A stretch of 49,556 bases of DNA from Nemertoderma westbladi. Lineage: Eukaryota > Xenacoelomorpha > Nemertodermatida > Nemertodermatidae. The DNA is taken from positions 1 through 49,556 of the forward strand of contig JAUCBJ010005925.1 in the NCBI GenBank assembly GCA_032718475.1, read 5' to 3'. This document shows positions 22,399 to 31,608 of the stretch, in pieces. Numbering within the stretch: position 1 is the first letter of the stretch; each line of letters starts with the position of its first letter. Under the pieces are notes generated by a model, which worked only from the letters and a program-made list of their open reading frames with translations, was not told the DNA's origin and ran no database searches. Made by a program: the position numbers and the translations under genes.

Positions 22399-23340
22399 GT
22401 GAGTGGAAGGGGTGAGCTTACATAACAGCAGAGTATGGGACTTAGGTCAGTACGCGAGTAGGGAAGGGGTGAGCTTACATAACAGCAGAGTATGGTACTT
22501 AGGTCAGTACGCGAGTAGGGAAGGGGTGAGCTTTAACCAACAGCTGAGGATGAGACCACAGGTGAGTGGAAGGGGTGAGCTTACATAACAGCAGAGTATG
22601 GTACTTAGGTCAGTAGGCGAGTAGGGAAGGGGTGAGCTTTAACCAACAGCTGAGGATGAGACCACAGGTGAGATTATGCGACCACAGATGAGTGGGGAAG
22701 GGGTGGGCTTACAAAACAGCTGAGTATGGGACATAGGTGAGTGGGGAAGGGGTGAGCTTTGATAAACAGCTGAGTATGAGACCACAGGTGGGTGGAGAAG
22801 GGGTGGGCTTACACAACAGCTGAGTATAGGACCACAAGTGAATGGGGAAGGGGTGGGCTTACACAACAGCTGAGTATGGAACCACAGGTTAGTGGGGAAG
22901 GGGTGACTTACACACGAGCTGAGTATGCGACCACAGGTGAGTGGGGAAGGGATGATGAGCTTACATAAATAGCTGAGTATGGGACCACGTGAGATTATGG
23001 GACCACAGGTGAGTGGGGAAGGGCAGGGCTTACATAACAGGGACACGTATGGGACTACAGGGAAGTAGGGGGGGGGGGGGGGGGGGGGGGGGGTTGCACA
23101 ACAGGGAAAATTATAGGTGTAAGTGAGGAAGAGGAGGTACAGTATGTGCTTACAGAGTAAAGTATGAGGCAAGTGGTGTAGGAGTGGACTTAGTCAACAG
23201 GTAAAGAATGGAACCACAGGAAGATAATTGGGGGGCTTACAAAACAGCGAAACTATGGGATCACTGGACCACAACTAGGTGAGGGGATGTGGTTAAACAA
23301 CAGGGGAAGTTTGGGACCACAGATGAACAGGTGGGCGCAC
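22366..23340 (+). repeat. Intronic ~50-bp repeat made of copies of the exon/intron junction
   Basis: The exon end ACACAACAGCTGGAAAG...ATGGGACCACAG plus the first intron bases GTGAGTGGAAGGGGTGAGC recur more than ten times through the 22399-23422 intron. Examples begin near 22540, 22650, 22780, 22820, 22875, 22930 and 23000, and degenerate copies run to about 23340. Units are about 50-56 bp and each carries ...CCACAGGTGAGT or a near variant. This repeat is distinct from the 30-bp array, although GAGTAGGGAAGGGGTGAG here resembles GAGTTAGGGAAGCTGGTGAG there. Confidence 0.85.
23068..23093 (+). repeat. Poly-G tract, 26 bases
   Basis: Uninterrupted run of 26 G inside the E3 ligase intron. It is G on the coding strand, so it would be poly(G) in the pre-mRNA. 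The exact length may be affected by sequencing. Confidence 0.9.
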
Positions 23341-23422
23341 CAGCTGGGCGAGGTGTTTGTGGTTGCCGTGAGAAAAAAATACACAACGTATTTAACCCAA
23401 AAATATATTTTACTTTTCGAAG

Positions 23423-23656
23423 GCTCCCCCACCGCTATCCGAGAGCGATATTAAAAGGTTGCCCCGACGACAACCAATAGCAACTCGTAACGAGTCCCAA
23501 TGCAGCGTTTGCTTAACATCCTACGACAAACGGGAATCAGTTATATACCTGCCCTGCGACCACGAATTCCATGAGGCCTGTATAACAACGTGGCTAATGA
23601 AGACAAGCACATGTCCTGTGTGTCGGTTACAGCTGGGTACGACGCCGGTTAACTGA
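23423..23656 (+). CDS. RING-H2 E3 ubiquitin ligase, C-terminal RING exon
   Basis: The acceptor TTTTACTTTTCGAAG ends at 23422 and the exon opens in phase 0 with APPPLSESDIKRLP. It encodes 77 residues and stops with TGA at 23654-23656. Within the exon the zinc ligands are C27, C30, C45, H47, H50, C53, C64 and C67. The spacing C-x2-C-x14-C-x-H-x2-H-x2-C-x10-C-x2-C is canonical for RING-H2. The Trp in CITTWL and the Pro in CPVC are the usual E2-contact residues, so catalysis of ubiquitin transfer from an E2 is expected. The RING sits at the extreme C-terminus with only RLQLGTTPVN after it, shorter than in RNF126-like proteins. The final codons and the stop lie in the first unit of a 28-bp tandem repeat. 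There is no ATG in this exon, so it cannot be a stand-alone gene. Confidence in the RING is high, in the exact family moderate. Confidence 0.9.
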   Translation, partial: APPPLSESDIKRLPRRQPIATRNESQCSVCLTSYDKRESVIYLPCDHEFHEACITTWLMKTSTCPVCRLQLGTTPVN

Positions 23657-23724
23657 ACAGGTGGGTACGACGCCGGTTAACTGAACAGCTGGGTACGACG
23701 CCGGTTAACTGAACAGCTGGGCAC
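23630..23724 (+). repeat. 28-bp tandem repeat overlapping the stop codon
   Basis: CAGCTGGGTACGACGCCGG followed by TTAACTGAA starts at 23630, 23658 (one C to G change) and 23686. A partial fourth copy starts at 23714. The first copy encodes the C-terminus QLGTTPVN and the TGA stop, and the others are 3' UTR. Confidence 0.9.
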
Positions 23725-24204
23725 AATTAACACCAATTAACTAAACAATAACTGTTAAAAGACATCGCTCAGTTAACTGATGAGTTACTAGAAAGAACAC
23801 CAGTTACTGTGATGAGTTGTTATAGAACCATTGGAGAGAAGACTACCTATTTTTACAATAATTGGATACCGGTAACCTGTACCTTATAGAACATTACCAG
23901 ATAATTTAATAGGTGCTACATTTTTGTATTTAATTGAAGGTCAGTTTTGTTTATTAACCTTATCTCACTCTTGTCACACAGTCTGGGGGCGGGGGTATGT
24001 TATTTTTCAACGAAATCAACTTCAATATCAACTGTATGTCCTATATACGTGCTAGACCGGGATTACGCACAAAGTCTGACGACTTATTTCCAGTGCGGTC
24101 CCCCCAGAACTTTACTCCCCAGAGGAAACTCCATTACTCATTTAGCTACCACTTAAGGATGCAAGGCAGAAAGCATTCGTGCCGAAATGAAAACTTCCCT
24201 GGCC
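23725..24204. other. 3' flank of the E3 gene, nothing clear
   Basis: AT-rich sequence, probably 3' UTR then intergenic. I see no convincing AATAAA close to the stop codon. The short open frames here have no recognisable features. Confidence 0.5.
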
Positions 24205-24252
24205 CATGCTAGGATCGAACCCACGACCTACGGGACCACTATACACCAAGGT
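24205..24252 (-). repeat. tRNA-like fragment with A and B box motifs (SINE head or tRNA relic)
   Basis: On the minus strand, TGGTGTATAGTGG (A-box-like) is followed by GTGGGTTCGATCCTAGC, which holds the B-box core GGTTCGATCC. The boxes are closer together than in a real tRNA, so an intact tRNA gene is excluded. A degraded tRNA-derived SINE head or pseudogene is most likely. Confidence 0.5.
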
Positions 24253-24328
24253 GGAACCTAGGTAACATAGGTTGTAACATAGGTTTCTTTGGAATATTTT
24301 ATTGACATTTAAGTAGCATTACAGGTGA

Positions 24329-24344
24329 GGGGGGGGGGGGGGGG
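24329..24344 (+). repeat. Poly-G tract, 16 bases
   Basis: Run of 16 G following CATTACAGGTGA. Confidence 0.9.
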
Positions 24345-24438
24345 TGGGAACAAAGCAAACGACACACCCTGACTTCATAACTTTAAATACTAACACGTCC
24401 GTGGGTCCTTCGCGCAGCACGAGGCACCAGGCAGTGCC

Positions 24439-24652
24439 GTTCAACTCGCCCCGTAGTGGCAGACAGAGGAACTGTAGAAGTCTGGACTTGTTTACAATTT
24501 CTAATTCAGCAATGCTCAGGTCACTCCTACCAAAGTTCAGATGAATCTGATCTTTGGTTCTATAATTACAGCTACTTCTACGTTTCTGTCAATTCGCCCC
24601 GTAGCGGCAGACAGATGAACTACAGAAGTCTGTTTCTCCGTAGAATTTCTAA
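24439..24652. repeat. Direct duplication of about 64 bp, 150 bp apart
   Basis: 24439-24503 and 24589-24652 share CGCCCCGTAG, GGCAGACAGA, TGAAC or GGAAC, AGAAGTCTG and AATTTCTAA in order, with scattered substitutions. No coding potential recognised. Confidence 0.7.
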
Positions 24653-24855
24653 ACCTTTGATAGATTACATATATATACCAAGTTAGGTTGCATTTCATCC
24701 ATGATTGACCGCCTTATTAACGTTCAAACACTTCGTGGCTCGCCCCACATGCTGTTGGCTGAAATTTGGACAGCGAACATGGGATAGATGGTTCTTTCAT
24801 ATTATAAGGTTTTTATGATTGGAGTTGTACATCATAGTTAACCAGGTCCATTACA

Positions 24856-24880
24856 GGGGGGGGGGGGGGGGGGGGGGGGG
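24856..24880 (+). repeat. Poly-G tract, 25 bases
   Basis: Run of 25 G after CCATTACA, followed by CG and a T8 run. Confidence 0.9.
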
Positions 24881-25287
24881 CGTTTTTTTTTATTGAAAAA
24901 CAATAAAATTGTCTAATGATTATTCTTACTGATAGACGTAACCTAAGATACATTGGACAACAATAAATAATATATTAGCTTCTGCAGGATTTTATGCTCT
25001 TTCAAATGGTACATTATAATTATGGTGTGTCTAATGTTATTGTTTTAGTTTTGGCCACTTTTAGAGATTTTGACCCTTATATGTTTTTAGGAATGAAATG
25101 GAAATTATTTTGAATCTTTGCGAGAATCTTATCTACAACTTTGGAGGTTTATTGAAAAAGCCACATAAGAGTCGGTACCAAAAATACCCGAGGGGACAAA
25201 AACGGCGAAAATCTTAAAATAAAAGTCAGAGGAACTCCCTGACTTTTTCTCAGATTTACAAAAACGGATGTAGCTATTATAGCGGGA

Positions 25288-25301
25288 CCCCCCCCCCCCC
25301 C
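25288..25301 (-). repeat. Poly-C tract (poly-G on minus), 14 bases
   Basis: Run of 14 C after GCGGGA, followed by TCCCC. It is the only long tract in this window with G on the minus strand. Confidence 0.9.
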
Positions 25302-26052
25302 TCCCCTTGGGGTAGATAGGGTTAAAACCAAATTGTTTATGATTATGTTGGATATTTTATATTATTTATTATAATTAATGAGATTTATAAAAAAGATGAC
25401 GATTAATGACGATTAGACTCTCGACAGTCTACAGGGGTCTACCAAGTTTAGTTTAATTTAATCAAAGATTGTCTGAGTTATTAGCCTTCGAACATTTTCC
25501 GACAAAGAGACCGACTGACAAACCGACAATTGTTGAAACAACGGCAACAATATGCTAGGCTCGCCCCAAATCTGACCAAACAATATGTTGAATAATTCGG
25601 GAAAGGAAACCATCAAACCAATTAACAAACACGGTACTACTATACACTCCATTGTGGGTGTTATTTTTTATTAATTTGGAAAAGTTGACACATAAATATC
25701 TACCATAATATATTCATGTTTATAAGTATGAAAAATTATCGTTTACTAATAAACGTTATAGTCATAGTAAAAAAATATACACACCGAATAAATAAAGATA
25801 TAAATCTACCAGCAGCCTAGCCTGCACTCATAATATAAACCATGGACTAATCAATGGTGTAAGTGGTACACAGCATTACCTTAAAATACAATGATTATAA
25901 TTTAATATGGGTATATTTTACGTTGAACAAGTACTTTAAATTAAACAGGACTTTGGTGCACAAATAGCAGACATTCAATAGAATAAATAGCATTCAATCG
26001 AATATATCATTCAGCATATAGTCCAAGTCATTATAGATATTGTCAAGATATT

Positions 26053-26542
26053 CATTCCAAGAAGACCAAAATTATGACAGTCAACCTAGACAGCCCTCAA
26101 GAAATGTCTGATCGTAAGGGCATAAACTCTAAAGGACGGCTTGCTTCAGCACGTGGATGACTTCTGCTACTTGGGATCAAGGATCAGAAAGACCTTCACT
26201 TCAGATACGTAAGGGGAAGGCATCGTTAAATATTCTGTCCAGGATTTGGAAGTCCCATAGAATAAAACGGAACCTTAAGGTCCGATTATTTAGAGCAGCA
26301 GTAGTACCAGTACACTTATATGGGAGTCCATGCTGGGCTCTAACTGCTGAGGACACCAAATCTCTGGATGGCACATTCACAAGAATGCTACGCCGGGTTT
26401 ATTGTGTCAAGTACAATGCACACATCTCCAACCAGACACTATATAATGTTGGAGGTTTCTCATTGGTTTCCCCAAGCTTGAGACTAGAACCAAGTCGCCT
26501 CCGCTTTGCAGGACATTGCTTTCGCCATTTTCGGCATTTTTA
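26053..26542 (+). pseudogene. RTE-like non-LTR retrotransposon, 3' part of reverse transcriptase ORF
   Basis: Three segments in different frames read as one degraded protein: HSKKTKIMTVNLDS (from 26053), then GLLQHVDDFCYLGSRIRKTF (about 26140-26200), then ILSRIWKSHRIKRNLKVR with LFRAAVVPVHLYGSPCWALT and TRMLRRVYCV (to 26542), ending RLRFAGHCFRH. The ordered motifs KTK.MTVN, YLGS, RIWKS, LYGS..W.LT, TRMLR and RLRFAGHC are the post-catalytic and thumb part of reverse transcriptases of the RTE/jockey-related type. Two frameshifts and an in-frame TAA near 26207 make it non-functional. The catalytic YxDD region and the endonuclease are absent, so this is a 5'-truncated, decayed insertion. The family name is from motif recall. 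Confidence 0.75.
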
Positions 26543-26955
26543 ATAAATATGTAATATAAATATATATATAATGCAGCTACAATGCAGCATGCCGATCGTA
26601 GTAATGTCATTCAGCATTCAATAGATTAAATAAATAGCAATAGTTTTTCGCTTCAATTACTTTTAGAGTTGTTCATTAGAAGTCCTGTTTAAATTACATA
26701 TTTATTTTGGGTATTCAAAATATAATATATGGAACGGAGCACCAATAAGGAGTAATTGAAATACCACACGAAATATTTGAATTTCTCCCCTATGAGGAAA
26801 ATGTTTGGAAGATGCCATGTGCGATAGAAGTTTGCTTCATAAATTATTACGGAATATCTAACTACATTTAGCTTTAATACAAAATATCAATTAAAAACAA
26901 ATACAATGTAAAGAGCTACAAAAATAATTTATACCACTGTATTCGTCAAATAAAG
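26543..26955. other. AT-rich intergenic DNA, no gene seen
   Basis: Nothing recognisable, although it may include the 3' tail of the retrotransposon remnant. Confidence 0.5.
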
Positions 26956-27162
26956 ATATCGGATAATTTTCTCTCAAAATTGGTAATTTCATTATAATTT
27001 TGAAATTGATGGAAAAAATAACTTTTTCACTATTTTTATGTGAAAATTGGTGTAAAATATATTTTTCCACCAATTATCAGAGAAAAATTAAAAAACGGTT
27101 CGTTTCCACCAATTTAAAATTTATAGTGAAATTACCAATTTTTAGAGAAAATTAGTCAATAT
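26956..27162. mobile_element. MITE-like hairpin, ~60-bp inverted arms
   Basis: The left arm 26956-27015 (GATAATTTTCTCTC, AAAATTGGTAATTTCATTAT, GAAATTGATGGAAA) pairs with the right arm 27103-27162 (TTTCCACCAATTT, ATAGTGAAATTACCAATTTT, AGAGAAAATTAGTC). About 85-90% of bases match, with an 87-bp loop. There is no coding capacity and no clear target duplication. Confidence 0.75.
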
Positions 27163-28869
27163 CATTGTTGTTATTGTGGCCCAATGTTGATTTGAGGAAA
27201 CAATAATGTACAATTTTACCAATTGTAATAATATTAATGACAACTCCCTATCCCTCATGACTTTCGCGAGATTATCCGCATCTTCCAAACAGGTGATGGG
27301 CTGTCCACCATTCTTATTCACTCCATTGGGCTGCCAAAGCATTTAAGTTTTATCCAATCAAAGAGTTTAATAGATTCCAAATCGTTCAATAAACAAGCTT
27401 TTAGAATTGTTGTTAGCTGCGAAATGGGTGAGTGCAAATAAAGGCGATACCTAATCCAGGCCATGGGAGGCCGACCTACTTACTGTCAGACTGTAGTCGG
27501 TACCGGTGGTCACCAGCACTCAACGTGTCTTGTCTAGGATCCGAAAACCGACACTTTATAATTTTGAAACATATTCGATTGTGCAAACTATTGAAAACAA
27601 AAATTGTCTTAAAAGATTCTCTGATAAAAGATAGGATAAGTATTTAAATTTGGTAATCAAATGGTACGCACTTCTATGGTTCCTAACGGTTCTACAAAGT
27701 CGGCTTCCGCTAATTTTGCATGTCATGGCCTGTATTAGGAATCGCCTTGGTGCAAATACATACGGACCAGAACAAAATCATATTTGCAAAAAGTACAAGC
27801 AGTTTTATATTCCAAAATTGTAAAATTGCGGCACTGCTGCTGATGAAAAAACTGCATAACAAACTTTCGTTTAAAGAAAAGTAAAATATGTTTGATGAAA
27901 CGTTTTATTTATTTATGGTGAAATATTTACTAAATTTAAATAAATTGGATTGTAAAATACAATAGACGTCGTCAGTTTATAAATTATAATAACCCTGTAA
28001 GAAGCACTAAGTTACGAAATCCGAACCCCGGACTGGCGCAGACAGAGTGAAAAAAAAAACGTTAACCTTAACTTTAACTTAATTTTTATTAAAACTTCGC
28101 GAAAATCCAAAATTGGTAAGATAATGATTACCAATTTAGGTAAAAATTTATCAGGGATGTTCTAATACTCGTTCAAGGTTTACATTTTATATTCCACACC
28201 AACCGGAAGTGAAATCTGTAACCTGCTCCTTTCTCTTAACGTTTTAAACTAAATTTAATTACCTTTACCTTAGTAGGGCACTTGAGTTCAGAAATGGAAT
28301 ATTATATTTCTCAAGGTTTATCCAAGAGCAACAAACAGGGAAAAGTGACGGGGAAATGTATCAAATGTAATAAATAATAACCTCGTCTCACAACTCAAAG
28401 GATAAATTTTATATGATGGAAGTTGATCTCGACAGCTTAATGTGATAAAGTAGCAAATATTATTGAGACGTTCTGGAAATTTTTTCACTCTATCTGAGCA
28501 CTACTGGGGATAAACTGGGAATAAAAAACGAATATTATGATCCTAAAATAATATAATTGTGACATAAAATTATTTGAATGAAAACTAGGATAACGTATCT
28601 ACATGAAAATCGGCATGAAACAAGCGGATCGAAGCGAATAAAACTAAAATAAATCTAATTAAATTAAATAATTTACACAAAACAAAAGAGTTGAGACAAT
28701 ATAAAAAGCGGTGGTACCACGGTAGTGTGAGTACCTAGGAGCGTGCACGCGCATTGCAGCCAACTTTAAGTATTTCAGAGTAAGAGATTTGCATAGGTAA
28801 ATAACTAGTTATTAATATGAAATATTCACAACACCGAACATGGAAACGAAACTCAACCAATTATCAGAT
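27163..28869. other. AT-rich intergenic DNA
   Basis: No supported gene. At 28217-28237 it contains a reverse-oriented copy of the dispersed GAAAGGAGCAGGTTACAG motif seen at 34.6-34.8 kb. It would include the EXT1 3' UTR and polyadenylation region, but no convincing signal could be assigned. Confidence 0.5.
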
Positions 28870-29090
28870 ATTATCGCCCTTATTAATTATCACCCATATT
28901 ATCGCCCTTATTAATTATCACCCATATTATCGCCCTTATTAATTATCACCTATATTATCGCCCTTATTAATTATCACCTATATTATCGCCCTTATTAATT
29001 ATCACCTATATTATCGCCCTTATTAATTATCACCTATATTATCGCCCTTATTAATTATCACCTATATTATCGCCCTTATTAATTATCACC
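28870..29090 (-). repeat. 28-bp minisatellite at the EXT1 stop codon, 8 units
   Basis: ATTATCGCCCTTATTAATTA followed by TCACCYAT repeats with an exact 28-bp period from 28870 to 29090. On the EXT1 (minus) strand the first unit supplies the last three codons GDN and the TAA stop at 29081-29079. The remaining units lie in the 3' UTR. The two units farthest from the gene read CACCCAT and the rest CACCTAT. Confidence 0.95.
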
Positions 29091-29502
29091 TTGCTCAGCG
29101 TGACGATAGCGTTTTCTATAGATAGAAACGTTATCCATAAACAAAACAGGGTCCAATTTAAACTGAGACTTTCTGAGCGGCATATATCCGTAATGTGACA
29201 CAAACTTCCTGAGACAACCCTGTTTTAAATGGAAGGTTCTAGAAGTTTCCGCTATCTGCCACGTAGACCGCTGTTTAACCAATGAGTAATGATGAATTCG
29301 ACTAAGGACTTTGATTGGCGGTTGTTGAGTTGTATCGGCTATCATCATATTAAATAGCAATGAATGGCATTGGTTCTCGTTGTCAGCTAATTCAATAAGT
29401 TTAGGTGACAGATAATGGTTGTACATGTATCCATAGTAACGGTGGTAAAACGCCCCAGATGTCTCGATAATAGAATATTCATTTGACAGTTGCGATGTGT
29501 AT
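29079..29502 (-). CDS. EXT1: Exostosin-1-like glycosyltransferase, exon 2 (GT64 C-terminal part)
   Basis: The acceptor TTATCTTCTATTTCAG ends at 29503 on the minus strand. The exon continues the split Arg codon as YTSQLSNEYS. It holds GAFYHRYYGYMYNHYLSPKL, then PPIKV, and GYMPLRKSQF running into LDPVLFMDNVSIYRKRYR. These match the C-terminal part of EXT1 (GAA.YHKYYHYLY.HYLP, PPIKV, FGYMPL..SQ.RLDPVLF.D.VSI.RKKYR). This is the GT64 domain, associated with the alpha-1,4-N-acetylglucosaminyltransferase activity of the EXT1/EXT2 heparan sulfate copolymerase in the Golgi. The C-terminus AEQGDN is unusual because its last three residues and stop come from the 28-bp minisatellite; vertebrate EXT1 ends soon after RKKYRDIE. 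The exon is 424 nt. I recognise this as EXT1 rather than EXT2 or EXTL from these motifs. Confidence 0.9.
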
Positions 29503-29899
29503 CTGAAATAGAAGATAATTCTGGATGAGAAATTAAAATCTAACAGCTTATTAAACTCCATGCACAATAAATATCTTATTCACACCAAAATACAGAAACT
29601 CACAGACATCAAACACAAAACTACTGAAAACTAGACTGAAATTTACTAAAACTTCACCCTCACTAAATTTGCGTTAACAACAATAAATAGAAACACAATA
29701 AATAATTAATTAGATGGAATCCAAACAAACCGAACAGTTTGGTTACATTCGAATATTCGAAACTCCAGATCGACAAGGATGAAAATAATGATACCCATAG
29801 TACGGCTCGCCTTACTTTAAGGCTCGCCCCACTCGAAAGCTGATCATAAAACAATATAAAATAATAATAATTAATAGATTAGAACCATTACTCACGTAC
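29503..29899 (-). other. EXT1 intron, 397 bp
   Basis: Minus-strand donor TGGAG|GTACGTGAG at 29900/29899 and acceptor TATTTCAG|ATACAC at 29503/29502. Splicing joins NNNWR to YTSQLSNEYS in phase 2 and restores the EXT1 alignment (W-x-YTS...ND/NEYS) without gaps. GGCTCGCC occurs twice, at 29804 and 29821. Confidence 0.85.
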
Positions 29900-31608
29900 C
29901 TCCAGTTATTATTCCTGTAATCCCAATAGAAATCCCTCGAAACGAACCCGACCAAACGCTGCGGGAATTCCAACCAAACGTTGAAGGCGAAATCCACCTC
30001 GTCGGTGGTGAAGGAGGAATCGTCGTCCAACGAGAGCACAGCCGGATAGCCGTCGGTCGCCCGGACTCCCGCGGGATAGAAACGGCCGGGGGCGGACGCG
30101 TTAGCGACGGTCTCTATGGTAACCGGGACCCGGAGACCCAGCCACAACGACTCGATTGGCCGTCTCTCCGCGCTCCACAGAATAACGACTCCTTTACAGT
30201 GGGAACTCAACGCCACGTTGGTTAACAATCGATAGGAAGACGAGGATTTGGAGGATAAACCCCGACGAATCGATATAACCGCGATGAAACCGGATCGAGG
30301 GACCTCTAGCGAGATCAAAGGGAAGTCGTTTAGATTGTCTGAGTATCCCGGTAGATGGCGCAACCCTCCCGCTACCGAGGTCCACACGGCCGGAGGCGCG
30401 GTCTCCGTGACAACCCGCTGTCGGAGGATCTCGAGGGTCGTATCGACGATTGCCTCCACGGAGGAGAAGTAATTCCTCCAGTAGCGAAACGACTGCTCCT
30501 CCAGTTCGAGAACGCGTCGACGCGGAATCCCGCGGAGCAACGAGGGAGTCTGCAGGAGGAGTCGCTCCTCGACGACGACGGAGGCGAGACTCCAGTCGAG
30601 GAGTTCCGAGAACGGGAGGACCCAGCCGTCGGCGGCGACGACGGGAACGCAACCGGCGGCGAGGGACTCGGTGAACCGGAACGAGGCGAGTCGCCGCCCC
30701 CGCGGGACCAGACAGAAGCTCGAGTTACCTAGCAACGCGTCGAACTCGTAGGCGTCGTAGTCGCGTTGGTCTGCGTCGCAACGGGAGTCGGCGTGGGCGC
30801 GCCACTGCTTCCCGTGGCGACACGTGGTCACCAGGACGACGTCGACGCCGTTGTGCAGCTGGTGCAGGAGGTCCCGAGACGCCGAACCGATTCCGTACAG
30901 GTAGCGCTTCCCTTTAAACGCGAGTAGGATGCGGCGCCGAGCGGCGCGCCGGCCGGACGACAGGCCGGCGCGCTGCGGTAGGTCCGCCGTCACCAGGGGC
31001 AACGACACGTCGAACCCCCGGCGGTAGGCCTCCGAGCTGAAACTCGCTTTAGCGAGGATCGCAGCGCCCGCGGGGAAGTCCATGGACTCGTCGTAGTCGG
31101 GCCAGGTCCCCGCGAACATGTTGAACAGCAGGTGGTTCCGGCCGGAGTTCCAATGGGGGAGCGAAGCAAGCGTGTCCCCGAGTCGGGGCGAGAAGTTTGG
31201 GCTGAGTGGGTCGCGGTCCACTGGATCCACCGAGGGGACCAGCAGACACGCCTCCCGCGGATCCGCCGTGTAGTACCGACTACCCCGCACCGCCGCCAGT
31301 ATCTTGGCGTACAGCGGTGAGACTTTAGCGCCCTCCACCGGTGGGTACACGTACACACGGAAACCACGTCGTTGGCATGGTAACCAGTCGAAACAGTTTG
31401 ACATCCCGCAGCGAGCGGCGCCGTTGGATCGGCGAGTACGCGGCTCTCCGCTAAGGGGCGACCCATAGCTAGAGAAGTCTGACAACCGAACGGACGGGGT
31501 TATTGCGCCACGCGAGATGTAGTCTCTGAGCAATGACGTCACCAGGTACGTGGCGACGAGAAGGAAAACAACAGCTATTAGGTATATATAGCGGTAGACT
31601 ATCTGCAT
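29900..31608 (-). CDS. EXT1: Exostosin-1-like glycosyltransferase, exon 1 (TM anchor, GT47, start of GT64)
   Basis: Codes 569 full residues from ATG at 31608-31606. With exon 2 the protein is 710 residues (human EXT1 is 746). Residues 9-27 form a type II signal anchor (YLIAVVFLLVATYLVTSLL), placing the catalytic part in the Golgi lumen. The exostosin/GT47 domain runs from about 70 to 390, with NCFDW (71-75), FRVYVYP (83-89), RNHLLFN (157-163), FKGKRYLYGIGS (231-242), TTCRHGK (261-267) and FCLVPRGRRLASFRF (298-312). GT64 begins near 440 with FIAVISI, and its metal-binding acidic motif is SLDDDS, DDD at 528-530. Expected role: heparan sulfate chain polymerisation with EXT2. The exon is conspicuously G+C- and CpG-rich against AT-rich surroundings. 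One 1.7-kb exon replaces what is many exons in vertebrates. No disabling change was seen. Confidence 0.93.

Larger units (their letters stand above)
24660..26052. other. AT-rich intergenic DNA with poly-G and poly-C tracts
   Basis: No supported gene. It holds a poly-G run at 24856-24880, a poly-C run at 25288-25301 and a small stem (GTCAGAGGAACTCCCTGAC near 25225). Confidence 0.6.

Noticed and set aside
22639-23172. Proline-rich minus-strand open frame
   Set aside because: It is the antisense of the intronic repeat and its poly-G tract inside a supported plus-strand gene.
24205-24252. Functional tRNA gene
   Set aside because: Box spacing is too short and no cloverleaf can be formed, so it is kept only as a tRNA-like relic.
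30194-30732. Several antisense and alternative-frame open frames within EXT1
   Set aside because: They are shadows of the G+C-rich EXT1 exon; only the 598-codon minus frame matches a known family.
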